Of a DNA stretch of 64,000 nucleotides, positions 12,032 through 23,191 are shown piece after piece; position 1 is the first letter of the stretch, and each line of letters starts with the position of its first letter. Location: the NCBI RefSeq assembly GCF_014529535.1, contig NW_023503972.1, positions 2,728,001-2,792,000 on the forward strand, read 5' to 3'. This DNA comes from Bradysia coprophila (lineage: Eukaryota; Arthropoda; Insecta; Diptera; Sciaridae). The notes beneath the pieces were generated by a model. It was not told the origin of the DNA, did no database searches, and worked only from the letters and a program-made list of their open reading frames with translations. The position numbers and the translations under genes were made by a program.

Positions 12032-14147
12032 TCAGCCCATGTGCACACTAACTGATCTGCCCGACACGCCCATAGTTCTCAAATGTTTCAGATGAGCCGT
12101 AAATGCATCCCAGAACGATGGCAGTACGGTGTACTTGATGTCGTATTTCTTGCATATGTCCATTATGATCGGTGCAATATCCGGATAGTGGTACTGAGGA
12201 TCCGGGAATATTTTTTCGATTTTTGTATTTCTCACTAAAATTGCATTTGATTGCAACATACCTGTGACACGCACGGAAACAGATGATGGGTAATTTGATA
12301 ATTGAGTGCTCCCGTCATGAAAGTTGTAAACCACGATCCATGGGCGTAGTCCATACTGGACTTTACCTGCAATACGGCCCATTCACCAGCCAGATTCGGT
12401 GTGAGATTTTCTTTGCCGCAAGTGTATTCACAGACGGTCGACACATGACTGACCTAAAGGGGAATCAAATTTCTCATCGTTTTTCCGTCTAATTCGCTAA
12501 GTGTGCGACTCTACCTGGAAATTGAATGCAAGATACCAGCCGGTCACCAATTCGGTTATTGCAAATGTGGTCCAAAAAAATCCCAACGGAACGTTCAGAT
12601 AGTAAATTGGAATGAGAATGCGATAAGTTAGCCAGAAACATTTGGAAAATGCCAGGAGGGTCCAGGATTTTGTTGACAATGGATTGACACGAATGGATCC
12701 CTTGGCTTGGCTGGAAAATAACGAACAGTCAGGATAAAGAGAGTCGCAGAGTCGCTACAAGTGCTCACCGCATGAAAGTATCGGTGAAGTCTTGCAATCT
12801 CGATTTGATGGACAACAAACCGTAAAGTGGGGGCAGGTAGATGTGTTGCCAAGCATAGATGGGTCTCAAAACCTGCAATGATTTTTGATGATTTTATGAC
12901 GAAAATTTGTTCATTAGAACGGAGAGCGTACCTGTCGTTCAACAATCCTACGCATATCACTCTCAAAATTGACCGGTAGATCAGGATCCACACCTGCAGT
13001 TAATTTCGAATTTAAAGATTTTGTTTTTTGACTTCGTACAGGGCAGAGTAAAAGTAACCCAGGCAGGAGCGCTTGTTTGACTAGTAATAATCTAGTAGCC
13101 CTATGTTTTTTGCGAATTAAATTTTTCAACTTATGTCAGTGTTCATTTGAGTTCATTTTCATACAGTGCATTAGGTCCCTCATTTGACGTTTCAATAATG
13201 AACCGCTCCTGCCAGGTTTACTTTTACTCTGCCGTGCTTCGTATCGTTAGGACATACATACCAGCCACATTTGTGTAAATGTGATGTCCCACAACATGTT
13301 GATGGAGCCAAGACGATAAATTCGCACCAGCAAACCAATCCAAAGTGAATCTGCCTACCAGACCCCACATTCTGTGATTCTTTGTATATGCCGCGTGTGA
13401 CGAATCGTGCATGACATGGAGCAGTGGTCTGACAGGAAGTACAGAAAATATTACAGACGCTCATATAGATTGCAGTCCATGAAGCCTTACAATGCCTGAC
13501 AGACTCCAAACACAATTCCAGCCAGGATCATTGGTGGTAGCGAATAATTCATCGATCCGACGCATCCATTCATAACGAAATAGGACAAAGTGGCCACAAC
13601 AAACACCAAACACATTCGCCATAGTCCCGGGAAACCATCTTTGGGATCGAGTTTTCGCTTCCGGAAATATTCTCCAACTTGCTCACGACATTCTTGGTAA
13701 AATCCGGTGTCTTTGGCGAATTCCGGGAATTCAGATTCGCCTGTCAACGTCCCGATTTCGTATTTTGCTATCACCTTCAACGGTAGATCGCTGAACGGAT
13801 GATAGGATTGTAATGCTGTAAAGAATGACACCGACCGGCTCAGAACAAACTATTACAAACGTGAGCCCAACTACAATACACTTACTGTCAGTGATATCTC
13901 TACCGGCATGAAGCACTAGCATCTCTTTGCCACCGGGATGCTTATCAATCCATTCTAGAATGACCGAAATCTGTTATTATTCGGCCTCTAATTTCCCTAT
14001 CGCCGAAATTCACTTACTTGTAACGTCGTACACTTTCCGATTATAAATCACCCATGCACTGTCTGGATGATTGTGTTCAGATACTTGTTGCCAAGTGAAC
14101 TGGGAATTTGGTTTATTATCACAATTTTTTGTGTCTTCCATTGTCAT
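12032..14147 (-). CDS. Cyt-b5-r: Cytochrome b5-fused front-end fatty acid desaturase (Cyt-b5-r-like)
   Basis: A membrane desaturase of 468 aa in nine exons: 14147-14018, 13954-13886, 13815-13491, 13428-13262, 12993-12932, 12872-12769, 12710-12515, 12453-12262 and 12193-12032. All junctions are GT-AG with consistent phase. An N-terminal cytochrome b5 domain carries the haem motif H49-P-G-G and a probable second haem ligand H72. The desaturase domain has three histidine boxes: H182-D-S-S-H186, H219-V-V-G-H223-H224 and Q404-I-T-H407-H408. Glutamine in place of the first histidine of box 3 is the mark of front-end desaturases. Hydrophobic segments lie between the boxes. The architecture matches the insect Cyt-b5-r protein; substrate and regioselectivity cannot be read from sequence. 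MTM and MEDT starts are both possible; the longer is given. Intron 4 holds a MITE. Confidence 0.9.
13039..13236. mobile_element. MITE of CACGGCAGAGTAAA family in desaturase intron 4
   Basis: Terminal inverted repeats of about 30 bp run from CAGGGCAGAGTAAAAGTAACC to the complement ending TTTACTTTTACTCTGCCGTG. Exact 7-bp flanks CTTCGTA lie at 13032-13038 and 13237-13243. A second copy of the same family is at 16187. It is non-coding and about 198 bp. Confidence 0.88.
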
Positions 14148-15663
14148 GGATCGGGATAACACACTGGATGTGGATTAAGCTGCCAAACACTGTGTGTAAA
14201 CGTGTATGTCTGCTGTTATATTACGCGATGTTCTACTATCTCATTAAAATAACAACGTTACGTTTCAATGAACTTGTCTTTGTCTAGACCGCTCTACATA
14301 ATTCAATATTTCGGTAGGTTGTTATCACTAAATGCGAGATAAAAATAGACTTAGAAATGTCATCACAATTATCATATTATTTGTGAGAGTATGGTTTACA
14401 CGACGATGTTCAGATGCTGCGGGGGGTAGTTTTTGTTTTCCTCACAACATTTACAGAACGAGTACGAACTTTTAAAAAATTAATGTTTTCTCCTAGAAAC
14501 TTTATTCGATCTGTGAGCTCAATTAGTGTCCATCACCATACCAACTCAATCACATCTACAAGGACTAGAAACGCATATCTCGTAAACAGGTGCGGATCAA
14601 AGTATTCGATGACTTCCTACCGTGTTATGAAATCTTTCAGTCTGTGTGATAGTTTTTGTTTTACGAGAACTTCAACTTAAAATCCTCCGTTTCGTAGTAG
14701 AGTAACAAAATAGTAGAGTAATTCCCGGGGTGGCAGGGAAATGAGTCATTACTTCATTCACATAAGAGTAAAAACTCCTTTCCGGGTGGTTTAGTTAGTA
14801 AAGTAACTTACGTAATTGTTTGAAGCTTTTTATTTTGCTCGTGGCAAGGCAAAATACAAAGTTCCAAGCAAGGACGAAATCTACTACATTTACTCCCCGC
14901 AAAATTTTCCCTCAATGACAGTAATATTAAAACTCTTTCCCGGTGATCTTCGCGAGTAAAATTGTCTGTCTGATGGTTTAGAGATTGATATTCGCCTTCG
15001 GCTCGAGCTGCAATACCACACTCATCAACATAAGAATATTTAAGCACTTTCTTATATTAAAACACCCGAGCTACATACATTTATTGCACATACATACGGA
15101 AGCCCGGTGTAACACGACATAAAGTCACAGCATATACGCTTATGGATTAAGTCATGTCAACTCTCTCTAATGCTTCGCGGGTGGAAAACTTAATGTCCAC
15201 TTACTTGCCACGAGTTGACGTCTAATATTCCGTTAAATCCGTATTGTTTAATACATTATTAGCTAGATCCCTCGAACAATGTTATCGTTCTCTAGTTTCG
15301 TATAGACTAAAACCAATTTTACAAAATTCATTACCGAAACGCTACAAATAAAAGTAAAAAAACAATGAAAAGGTCAAAGTTTAAAATCATTTATTTATAT
15401 TAGCAAAAAAAAAACAACTAAATTTACTCACTCAATTCAATAACTAATTGATTTTTCATTACGCGGAAACCTTTAATTGTTTTATTACTTTGTATTGCAA
15501 TCAGGTATTGTATTCGTTTTATCAGGTGGCATGTTTGAAGATTTATCATTATGAAAGATGGGAGTGGTAAATGGTGCGAACTAAAGGTTCGCCGCGTTGC
15601 TTCTGGCATGAACATAGAAAATATTCGTAGGCTGATGAAATTACAGTAGTAGCTACTTTTATT

Positions 15664-15780
15664 TTGTAAAGGATAGACGACTTGTTGTATGAGTTAAAGC
15701 ATACAATACAAACAATCCTAAGCGGTAGCTCTTATCACAAACGCCTCCAAATTTGACACTTGTCAATTCACTGTCCATGC
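15664..15780. repeat. Dispersed repeat, copy 1 (second copy at 35558)
   Basis: It shares with 35558-35680 the stretch CATACAATACAA, then ATCCTAAGCGGTAG, CTTATCAC, GCCTCCA and TTTGACA-TGTCAA. The two copies are diverged but collinear over about 120 bp. It is probably a transposon end. It contains no ORF. Confidence 0.7.
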
Positions 15781-15862
15781 TAGCAGCTGCTGTGAATGGT
15801 TACATGCCTATGGATACGAGCTTACGTGTGAATGTGGAAACATTCAGGAAACATTTTTACAA

Positions 15863-15916
15863 AAAGTACTCTATTTGGCAGCTGTCACTCGCAGAACTTT
15901 TGCTTGAAGTGCGTTG
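15863..15916. mobile_element. Truncated MITE end, CAACGCACTTCAAGCA family
   Basis: Only the right part is present: ACAAAAAGTACTCTATTTGG, GCAGCTGTCACTCG, then TTTTGCTTGAAGTGCGTTG. The left terminal repeat is missing. Confidence 0.75.
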
Positions 15917-16186
15917 TCAAGTGGGATAATTATGGCTTGGCATCGCTAAATTCACATGACAACTGGACTAGTCAATATTTTATCGCTATCTACCCCAGTG
16001 AAAACAAAAGTTCGAAATAAGTGGTGAAGATGAACCAAAATGGCATGGAAATGCCGAATGCCAACAATAGTTGAAAATGAACATGAATGTTGCATTCTTC
16101 CGGTTACGGTTTTATCTTAATATTTTCCCTTCGGCATGACTTAATTACAAAATAATTATTGCCACTCATGATTCAACTCATTAAAT

Positions 16187-16371
16187 CACGGCAGAGTAAA
16201 ATAGACCAGCCAGGAGCTGTTCATTTTCGAAACGTCAAATAATACACAGTATGAAAATGCACTCAAATGAACACTGACATAAATTGAATTCGCAAAAAAT
16301 ATAGGGCCACTAGATTATTCAGGTCACTAGTCAAATCAGCGCTCCTGCCTGGTTAACTTTACTCTGTCGTG
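16187..16371. mobile_element. MITE of CACGGCAGAGTAAA family
   Basis: This 185-bp element has ends CACGGCAGAGTAAAATAGACC and GGTTAACTTTACTCTGTCGTG and is flanked by ATTAAAT on both sides (16180-16186, 16372-16378). It matches the copy in the desaturase intron along its length, including TTCATTTTC and TAGGGC(C)-CTAG segments in reverse orientation. Confidence 0.85.
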
Positions 16372-16995
16372 ATTAAATCCAAAGAATCCTATAAGATGCC
16401 ACTTCAAGTGTTACTCATCTTTATCAAGCATAAATCATACATTAATCTGTCCAATCATTTGGTTAGGACACTCTAGCCCATCTAGAACACTTAAGACACT
16501 CAACAAGGCAATTGGAGCCAAATTTGAACGGTTCGATGGACCTTTGTCCTTATAAAATCTTCAGTATCAAAATTAACACTAACTTGTCGAGTGAGGATGA
16601 GGAGCCACCAGAAAATATTGTTTTTAGGAGATGAGAATTACAACTCCTTTCTTACATCCCGCTTTATCAACTATAAAATTCAAAATAACCGTGTATCACC
16701 ACCCTAAAAATGAATTCGAAAACATTTTTCTTCGCAACATCTGTCTGTCAACATTTTACCGCACTTTTTTTTTGTAGCGCTATAACCACGAATTTGTGTT
16801 TTTGTTCGAAATTAATTAGAATGATTTGATTGTCCGTTTCTTTTATTGTTCCTTTTTTTGCTATTTAATTAAAATTCGTTTCGTTTTATTTCCATTTAAA
16901 TTGACTAACAAGACCGCACCAAATGGTCGCAACCGTTATTCCATAGTTAGTCTGTGGTTCACGTTTGACAATTTAATTCTACGAACAAAAAGAAA

Positions 16996-19265
16996 ATGTT
17001 CGTCCAAGACTTGAAAACGGATTTCTACAATGTTGTGATCGGAAAGCGAATATTGGTCATTGTTAACTATGACATTGACGGGATCTGTGCCAGTAAAATA
17101 CTGCAATCGCTATTCAAATATGAACACATGCTGTACACCGTGGTACCGGTAATGGGCGTCTTGGGATGCCATCGAGCATATATGGAACATAAGGAAGATG
17201 TTAAATTTGTTGTGCTAATCAATTGTGGCGGCTGTATCGATATTGTGGAGGTCTTTCAACCCGACGAAGATGTCATTTTTTTTGTGTGTGACTCGCATCG
17301 GCCAATGGATGTGTGCAACATTTACAGTGACAATCAAGTGAGTGATGGGGTGGCCTGTAATTTATTTTCGTAATTTTTGCACGTCTTGGATTTTGGTAGC
17401 TGAATTTTGTAGTATTCCAATGTCTAACAATGATGGGTAGTGGGTCGTTGGGGGTAAAATTTGAATCAAACGACAATGCAGAGTTTCTATTGCGCTATGT
17501 AATTATCCGATGATAAGTAGAAACTGTACCTTTAAACGAGCCCAATGTAACGCCCATCTCAAGCCGACAACACTGAGTTATCACCACTCCGAATATGAGA
17601 AAACTAAAAAATGTTTTGTCAGGAATTGGTTAAAACGCTCGTAGTAATTGCAGACAGATTAGGCAAATGTCACGTCACATCTTTAGAGAAAGACTTAACT
17701 TCCGTGAAGTACGTCCACAGTTATGGTTATTTACTGGGATGTATAACATCTTTCAATTGCTGCATTTTGTTAGGCATTAGGCATTTCGTAGTGGCTTTGA
17801 AATTTAGGTGACATCTGGCTCGATTATCTTAGACAAAAATTGAGATTCCCTTTTTTTTAAATCCCTGTGCTTCCAAACCTACAACTGAGCCACCATGAGT
17901 CATTCTTGTGTTGATTATTTTCAGATTCGAATTCTCGGCGACATAAATCCAGATGACGGAATACCCAGCTTCGAGGACATATTTAGAGAATCTGACGACG
18001 AAGACGACGACGACATTGATAATGACATATCCGACGATGACGATCAGCAACAGCATCAGTCCCGTGCCGAACGATTCGAACGACAAGTGGCAAAGCGGAG
18101 AGAGAAGCGAAAATGGGAGGAAAATCGCAACAAAATCATGTTTGACTATTCACAGTACAGCTACTACGGCAGAAGTTCGGCGCTGCTAATATTCGAATTG
18201 GCCTGGAAATTGACAAAGGACTCAATGGACCTCCTATGGTGGGCCATCGTTGGTATTACCGAACAATTAGTTTTAGGAAAAATCGAAAGTTCCGCATACA
18301 TTCTGGAAACGGACAAAATTCAATTGCACGTATCACGTCTGACGAATAAAAACAGCGACAATTCGTTGCAAACCGCCTTGCGGATTAATCTGGAAAATGA
18401 CCTGCATTTGGCGCTGTACCGTCACTGGAGCGTATACGATTCGCTGAAACATTCTCAGTATTCGGCATGCAAATTGAAATTGTGGACCGCACGCGGTGAA
18501 AAGAGATTACAAGAATTATTGGTTGAAATGGGACTGCCGCTGGTACAAGCGAAACAAACATTTTCTTCGATGGATTTGGTGTTGCGCAAAGAATTCTACG
18601 AAATGATCGAGAAACTGTCGGAGAAATATAATCTGCCTGACATCGTTTACGGTTCATTTACGCTGCAATATGGCTACAGGAATCGCTATTCAGCCTCCGA
18701 CTATGTCTACTCAATGGTGGCAATACTGGAATCGATTAAAAAGGATCGTTCGCCAGAATTTTGTTTCCTGGAAGCACTGGACAGTCTGGCTCGAACAAAC
18801 AAAAACATTTTGGACAACGGCATCACGAAGGCCAAACAATTTCTGAATGTTCTGTTCCGACAAGTACAGACCAGCTTGGAAATGCATCAAGTTCATTCGG
18901 CCGGTCCGTTTCTGTACATTGTCATCAACGAAGAGAATCCATTCTTTGCCTGTCCGTACGGACTGACAATGTTGGCCAAATTCGTGCTGCAGGGTCATGT
19001 GGCGATATCGAAAAATCGACGAGCGCCCGAACTACCCTTAATAGCCAGTTGTCCGGTCGACGCGGAACGGGGACTGTGCCTGATGGTCGGTGTAGCTCCG
19101 GTTTGCGAAGACTCGCCGAAAAATTTCTTCGGCAAGGCATTCGAACAGGCGGCACAGAAGAGCAATGCCGTCATATCACAGGATTTCTTCGACACATCCG
19201 TTATACAAATCAAACAATCGGATGTCACTAAGTTTTTAGATGGTTTAACCGTGTTATTAAGCTAA
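16996..19265 (+). CDS. CDC45: CDC45 replication initiation factor
   Basis: CDC45 is the helicase cofactor that joins MCM2-7 and GINS to form the CMG replicative helicase in the nucleus. There are two exons, 16996-17337 and 17925-19265, with a 587-bp GT-AG phase-0 intron, giving 560 aa, close to the usual animal length (about 566). The N-terminus carries the degenerate DHH-phosphoesterase fold motif Y25-D-I-D-G, followed by CDSHRP. An acidic stretch (ESDDEDDDDIDND and more) around residues 135-160 precedes a basic RRE-KRK segment, as in other CDC45 proteins. The C-terminal half contains the conserved YGYRNRYSASD and LGLCLMVG-like blocks and FFGKAFEQAA. The chain is intact, without frameshift. 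The intron has short ORFs that are not coding. Confidence 0.97.
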
Positions 19266-21767
19266 TTTAGTTGTCTCGAATTCACTGTAACTTTGCCGCG
19301 CATCTTAATTAAATTAATTTTAGAATTGAAAATTTCTTGGAAGGTTGATTTAACTGGAGAGGCATCCGATTTCACCAAGAAATGATTTCGTCATCAAAGG
19401 AAGCAAAGAAACATTGGAAGAGTTTCCAACGGATTTGCAAACTCTCAGAATCATGAAGTCAATGTCTGTCAGTGATGGTTTGTACCCCTATCACCTATCA
19501 TGGTTTATTATTACGAATTTTGAGTTTTTTTTTAAACATTCCGAATATTAAGCCCTCCCACCAACTTTGCTTCCTTAAACTCTTATTCATCTTTGCAAGT
19601 GATCTTCCAAGTTTAGGAGAAAATGCCATTGGAGATACTAATATTTGTTCTAAAAATCGCTTCGGCGCGGTGTACAAAGAAAATTTATTAAGCCCTTTAT
19701 CGCCCTTCATTATATATAAAGGGAAATATATAAAAACTCAACATCAAGTTCCCGGTTATTGGATGTAAATTATTTTGCCTTGTGTATTTGTATCCCTCGC
19801 CTTCGGCTCGAGCTGCAAACACCACCCTTGACAAAATCAAAAGTTCCAAACGAGGACGTAATTTACTATAGATCATCTCCAAGGTCATCTGAAATGCCAT
19901 CCACGTTAAGAAACGCGAACGTGGAAAACAATCACATACAAATGAATAAATGAACGAAACATTTAACGAAAGTAAAGCGAGGTTTAGTCTGAAAGTACCG
20001 TATCTTGAAGATAATCTACAAGAAATCCGAAAGGTTCGATTTCCTTTGAGGCTTCATTAATCCTTGGGTCATTTGATTTCAGGTTTGCTAAATATCTTAG
20101 TTCAATCGACTTAGGAGTACAAACCTTGGACAACTCAAAGTATATAAACACTTTGGGACAACTCACTCCTGATTCGAATAAAAATTAGTGAAGTAAATGA
20201 GCCTCGAAATGAACAGTCCCACCAGTGACCACTTCAATGCTCTAACACTCTAATACTCCTACTCTAAATAGGGTACTAAAACTTGACAATATGTTTCAAT
20301 TCACAATAATTAAAAAATTTGTGCGTGAAGAAACCAGGTGGTGTGTTTCTGGTCGGGTTGATGAAATTATTGCAGTACAAAATAGTACTAAATTTAACAA
20401 AAAGTCCATGCTTCTTGGACTTCACCACTCGCGTTAGATATTTCCAGACAGTGACCCACTCGCTTATTCACGCTCAACACTTTTTTCATCATCATCTTGA
20501 TTCGTACTCCACGTGGGAGCATAGATCATCTACGAATTGTCGCCATCTAACTCGGTTCTTTGCAAGTGATTATAGCCACTTTCTTAGTACAGGCAAATTG
20601 ACTTTCGTACTTACCTTTTGTGACTTCCTCATCTCGATAGAGTTCTATTACTATCAAATAGTATCTGTATCTAACGTCGAGAATAACGTTTCAGAACCAA
20701 ATTGTTGTCTACACAGAAAAATTGTAAAAAGAACGACGAATTATCGGAAGCCTAATGCTTAGTTTCCTCTTACCAAAAAAGTACTTCGTGTGAGAGACAA
20801 AATCGAATTTTTTCAATTTTTCCTTTGTTTATTTGACAGCTCGCTCTCTCACGGAGTACTTTTTGTTGAGTGGAATGGACACTTAATGCTAGTGTCGTAG
20901 CGAAACTCAACAAATTCATAAATCGTAACAAGCTGCGGATTCCCTTGCTTTTAAAGTGACAATGATTACTACTGTTAGTCCAGAAAATGTAATAAAAAAA
21001 TTGATTTTCGAAAAAGAAAATTTGCTCCACAACTTTTCATTCCCATTCACTAAGAGTAATTACGCCTAGAGAGGAAATTTCGAACAAAATTAATGTTGGG
21101 AACACATTTCGTCGTACAAATTTCCTCTCTAGGTATAATTACTCTAAGCCCAATCATGTATGATAAGTGAAAAGTTCTAAAAACGTAAAGCGAGCGGATT
21201 GACACAAGGGGCCCGACTATATGAACTAAAAGCTCGCGTTACACAGTCTTATCGTGGTAGTTGCTTCAGTCAAATATGTTTTTGCTTTTACAAATGAATT
21301 AGTACGTAGCTTGAGAGTGTAACTTCTAGGAGAGTATATATCGTTGTGACACACTCTTTCATTCCGAAGAATTAGAGCGATCTTTGGTCGAATAAATTCG
21401 AATCGATAATGTTGTGTGGGTGTTCGATGGAAATTGCACTTGATCGTGATCGGCCAGAATAGATCCGGAAATAAAACAAAAATTTCAAGAAAAGTATACA
21501 TCTAATTCAACACACTCTCCCGCATCTCTATTATATATTTCTCAAATAGATTTCATTGATTGAAAACGATTTTCGATGGACACAAAAATTTTAAGTGAAA
21601 AATGATTTGAGTTTTCGAAATGGAAAACCATAAAAAAGCTTTTCTTACAAGTTAAATTATTTAAATTATTTTTGTTTTCTCACACAGTGGACAAAATCAC
21701 TGCCAACGCCATCCGCCACATCACAAAAAAAATATTATTTTTTTCTTGCTCCACGACGAACATTTTT
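19266..21767. other. Intergenic region, repeat remnants only
   Basis: This lies between the CDC45 3' end and the Sec61 gamma 3' end. A degraded fragment near 20262-20310 (CTACTCTAAATAGGGTACT) belongs to the CAACGCACTTCAAGCA MITE family. The CCTTCGGCTCGAGCTGC segment near 19799 recurs at 14996. A small foldback is listed separately. The longest ORF (20319-20762) has no protein-like features. Confidence 0.5.
21050..21148. repeat. Short inverted repeat
   Basis: Arms of about 30 bp, left 21050-21081 (TAAGAGTAATTACGCCTAGA start) and right 21119-21148, pair with two mismatches around a 38-bp loop. It is probably a small MITE. Confidence 0.75.
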
Positions 21768-21974
21768 CTATGATCCGACGATAATGTTGTTGATGGGAAT
21801 GTGAATAAGCTTGACGAAGAATCCAATGAAGCCCATGATGCAGAAACCGATGGCTGTGGCAATGGCAATCTTTTGGAATTCCCGTCGATCGGGTTTGGTG
21901 CACCGTTTGATCAATCGGATGGAGTCTTTGGCGAAAACTCGGCCTGGTTCACAGAATTTCACGACCTGATCCAT
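21768..21974 (-). CDS. Sec61gamma: Sec61 gamma, protein translocon subunit
   Basis: This is the small tail-anchored subunit of the ER Sec61 translocon. The single-exon CDS is 68 aa, exactly the usual animal length, starting at the ATG at 21974. The soluble N-terminus contains [20 protein letters not shown], the conserved amphipathic helix. A single membrane helix ([20 protein letters not shown]) ends in [11 protein letters not shown]. It is nearly identical to animal orthologues, so the call is firm. A longer in-frame reading upstream begins with TTG and is not needed. It probably has a separate 5' untranslated exon further upstream, which I could not place. Confidence 0.97.
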   Translation of the reverse strand: MDQVVKFCEPGRVFAKDSIRLIKRCTKPDRREFQKIAIATAIGFCIMGFIGFFVKLIHIPINNIIVGS

Positions 21975-22408
21975 TTCGTCCAATTAATTGATTGTTTGCT
22001 TTCAACTGCAATTCAATCAGCTCGGTTAAATCAATTCGAACAAATCAATGTTCTCGCGAAGCTCTTACCAACAGAAAATTTTGCAAATGAAACACTTTAC
22101 ACACAACAACACTTCGGTTCAACCAACAGTCTCTGTTCGAGCAAAGTGAAATTATGAACGACTAGCTCCACGTAGAAGGAATGGCGATCGACGTCATCGA
22201 ATATTTGGTTGACGTTTTCGTTTCGGTGTGATCCGATTGGACATTTTCGAAATTTGATTTCGAAATTCATTTCGTTCATCATATGGCGCAAACAGTTTTG
22301 AATTTCAATGGAATTTAAAATGGGTTTGCCATGGACAATTTTACATTTGTTTGCTTCATTATTCAGACAAAGAGCAAAAGAATTTTAATTTTCAAGGTAT
22401 GTTCGACC

Positions 22409-22661
22409 CCATTTTCATTGTAGGGAAACGTTGAAATTTATTTTTCGGTTCATTTCTTCACCAACTTGTTCACTTAAAATTCAAATTCTGTGGCGCATTT
22501 ATAAGCTTACCACAGACGTAACATTGAAAACATGTTTTCGTTCTTGATTTCTTGACTTCAATTCACGCCGTAAGTGTGCCCAAAATTTAAATTTTAAGTG
22601 AACGATTCGATGAAAAAGTGAACCAAAAAATACATTTCAACGCTTCCTTGTATGAAAATGA
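22409..22661. repeat. Foldback inverted repeat
   Basis: The left arm (TCATTGTAGGGAAACGTTGAA onward, about 22415-22490) is complementary to the right arm ending TTCAACGCTTCCTTGTATGA near 22655. The inner part reads TTCACTTAAAATT with AATTTTAAGTGAA. It is non-coding. Confidence 0.7.
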
Positions 22662-22728
22662 CGCTGCGTTGCAAAGATCTCCGCTCTTTCCATTTTGAAT
22701 TTCGATCGCACTTACGGCGTGAATTGGT
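22560..22728. repeat. Inverted repeat with AATTCACGCCGTAAGTG ends
   Basis: The ends CAATTCACGCCGTAAGTGTG (22559) and GCACTTACGGCGTGAATTGG (22708) are 18-20 bp inverted repeats. They overlap the preceding foldback, so one element may have inserted into or recombined with the other. A variant, AATTCACGTCGTAAGTG, occurs at about 62941. Confidence 0.65.
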
Positions 22729-23191
22729 AATAAATTATGTCATGCGTGACCATAGTTCTAAAAAACGGGGTTGGAACAAGGACTGAGTTGATTACGAAGG
22801 CAGAGGCAGCAAAATTTTCTAAATTCGTCCATCGACTTAAAAGAAGCTATGAAAGGTATGGAAACGAACAGTCGTCGACGAAGAGAGAACAGTCGATTAG
22901 GAATGGACGGAAGTCAAGGCACTTGCACTGAACCGAATACGATGGACTCTCTATGCCCTTTTCGGGGTAAGATGACGATGAGAGATATGTCTATTGTCAT
23001 CTCTTTGAAGTCGTTCCAATCTTAGATTTTGAAATGTCTTAACCGGTTCACTTGGAGCCATTCCCTCGTTTTCAAAGCAAAAATGAAAAAACAAATAAAA
23101 ATTGGTTGCCATTAAGATCTTTGGTTACTTTTAATTCAATTTTCTGAGCATCTAGTTATTACAAAACAATTTTTTTAACGTTCCAACTTAT

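Larger units (their letters stand above)
14148..16995. other. Intergenic region between divergent desaturase and CDC45 genes
   Basis: The desaturase (-) and CDC45 (+) start from opposite sides of this 2.85-kb stretch. It contains repeat debris: CCTTCGGCTCGAGCTGC near 14996-15011 (also seen near 19800, and as GCCGAAGGCGAG near 47229) and the listed MITEs. No supported ORF. Confidence 0.5.
21984..23191. other. Intergenic region with overlapping inverted repeats
   Basis: This lies upstream of Sec61 gamma (-) and downstream of Npc2 (-). Two interleaved inverted repeats at 22409-22728 take up its middle. An ORF at 22737-22931 is short and unconvincing. Confidence 0.5.

Noticed and set aside
18761-19231. 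156-codon open frame overlapping CDC45 on the same strand
   Set aside because: It lies fully inside CDC45 exon 2 in another frame; CDC45 reads through with strong family similarity, so this is a shadow.
20319-20762. 147-codon open frame downstream of CDC45
   Set aside because: It overlaps degraded MITE sequence and shows no domain or coding bias I can recognise.
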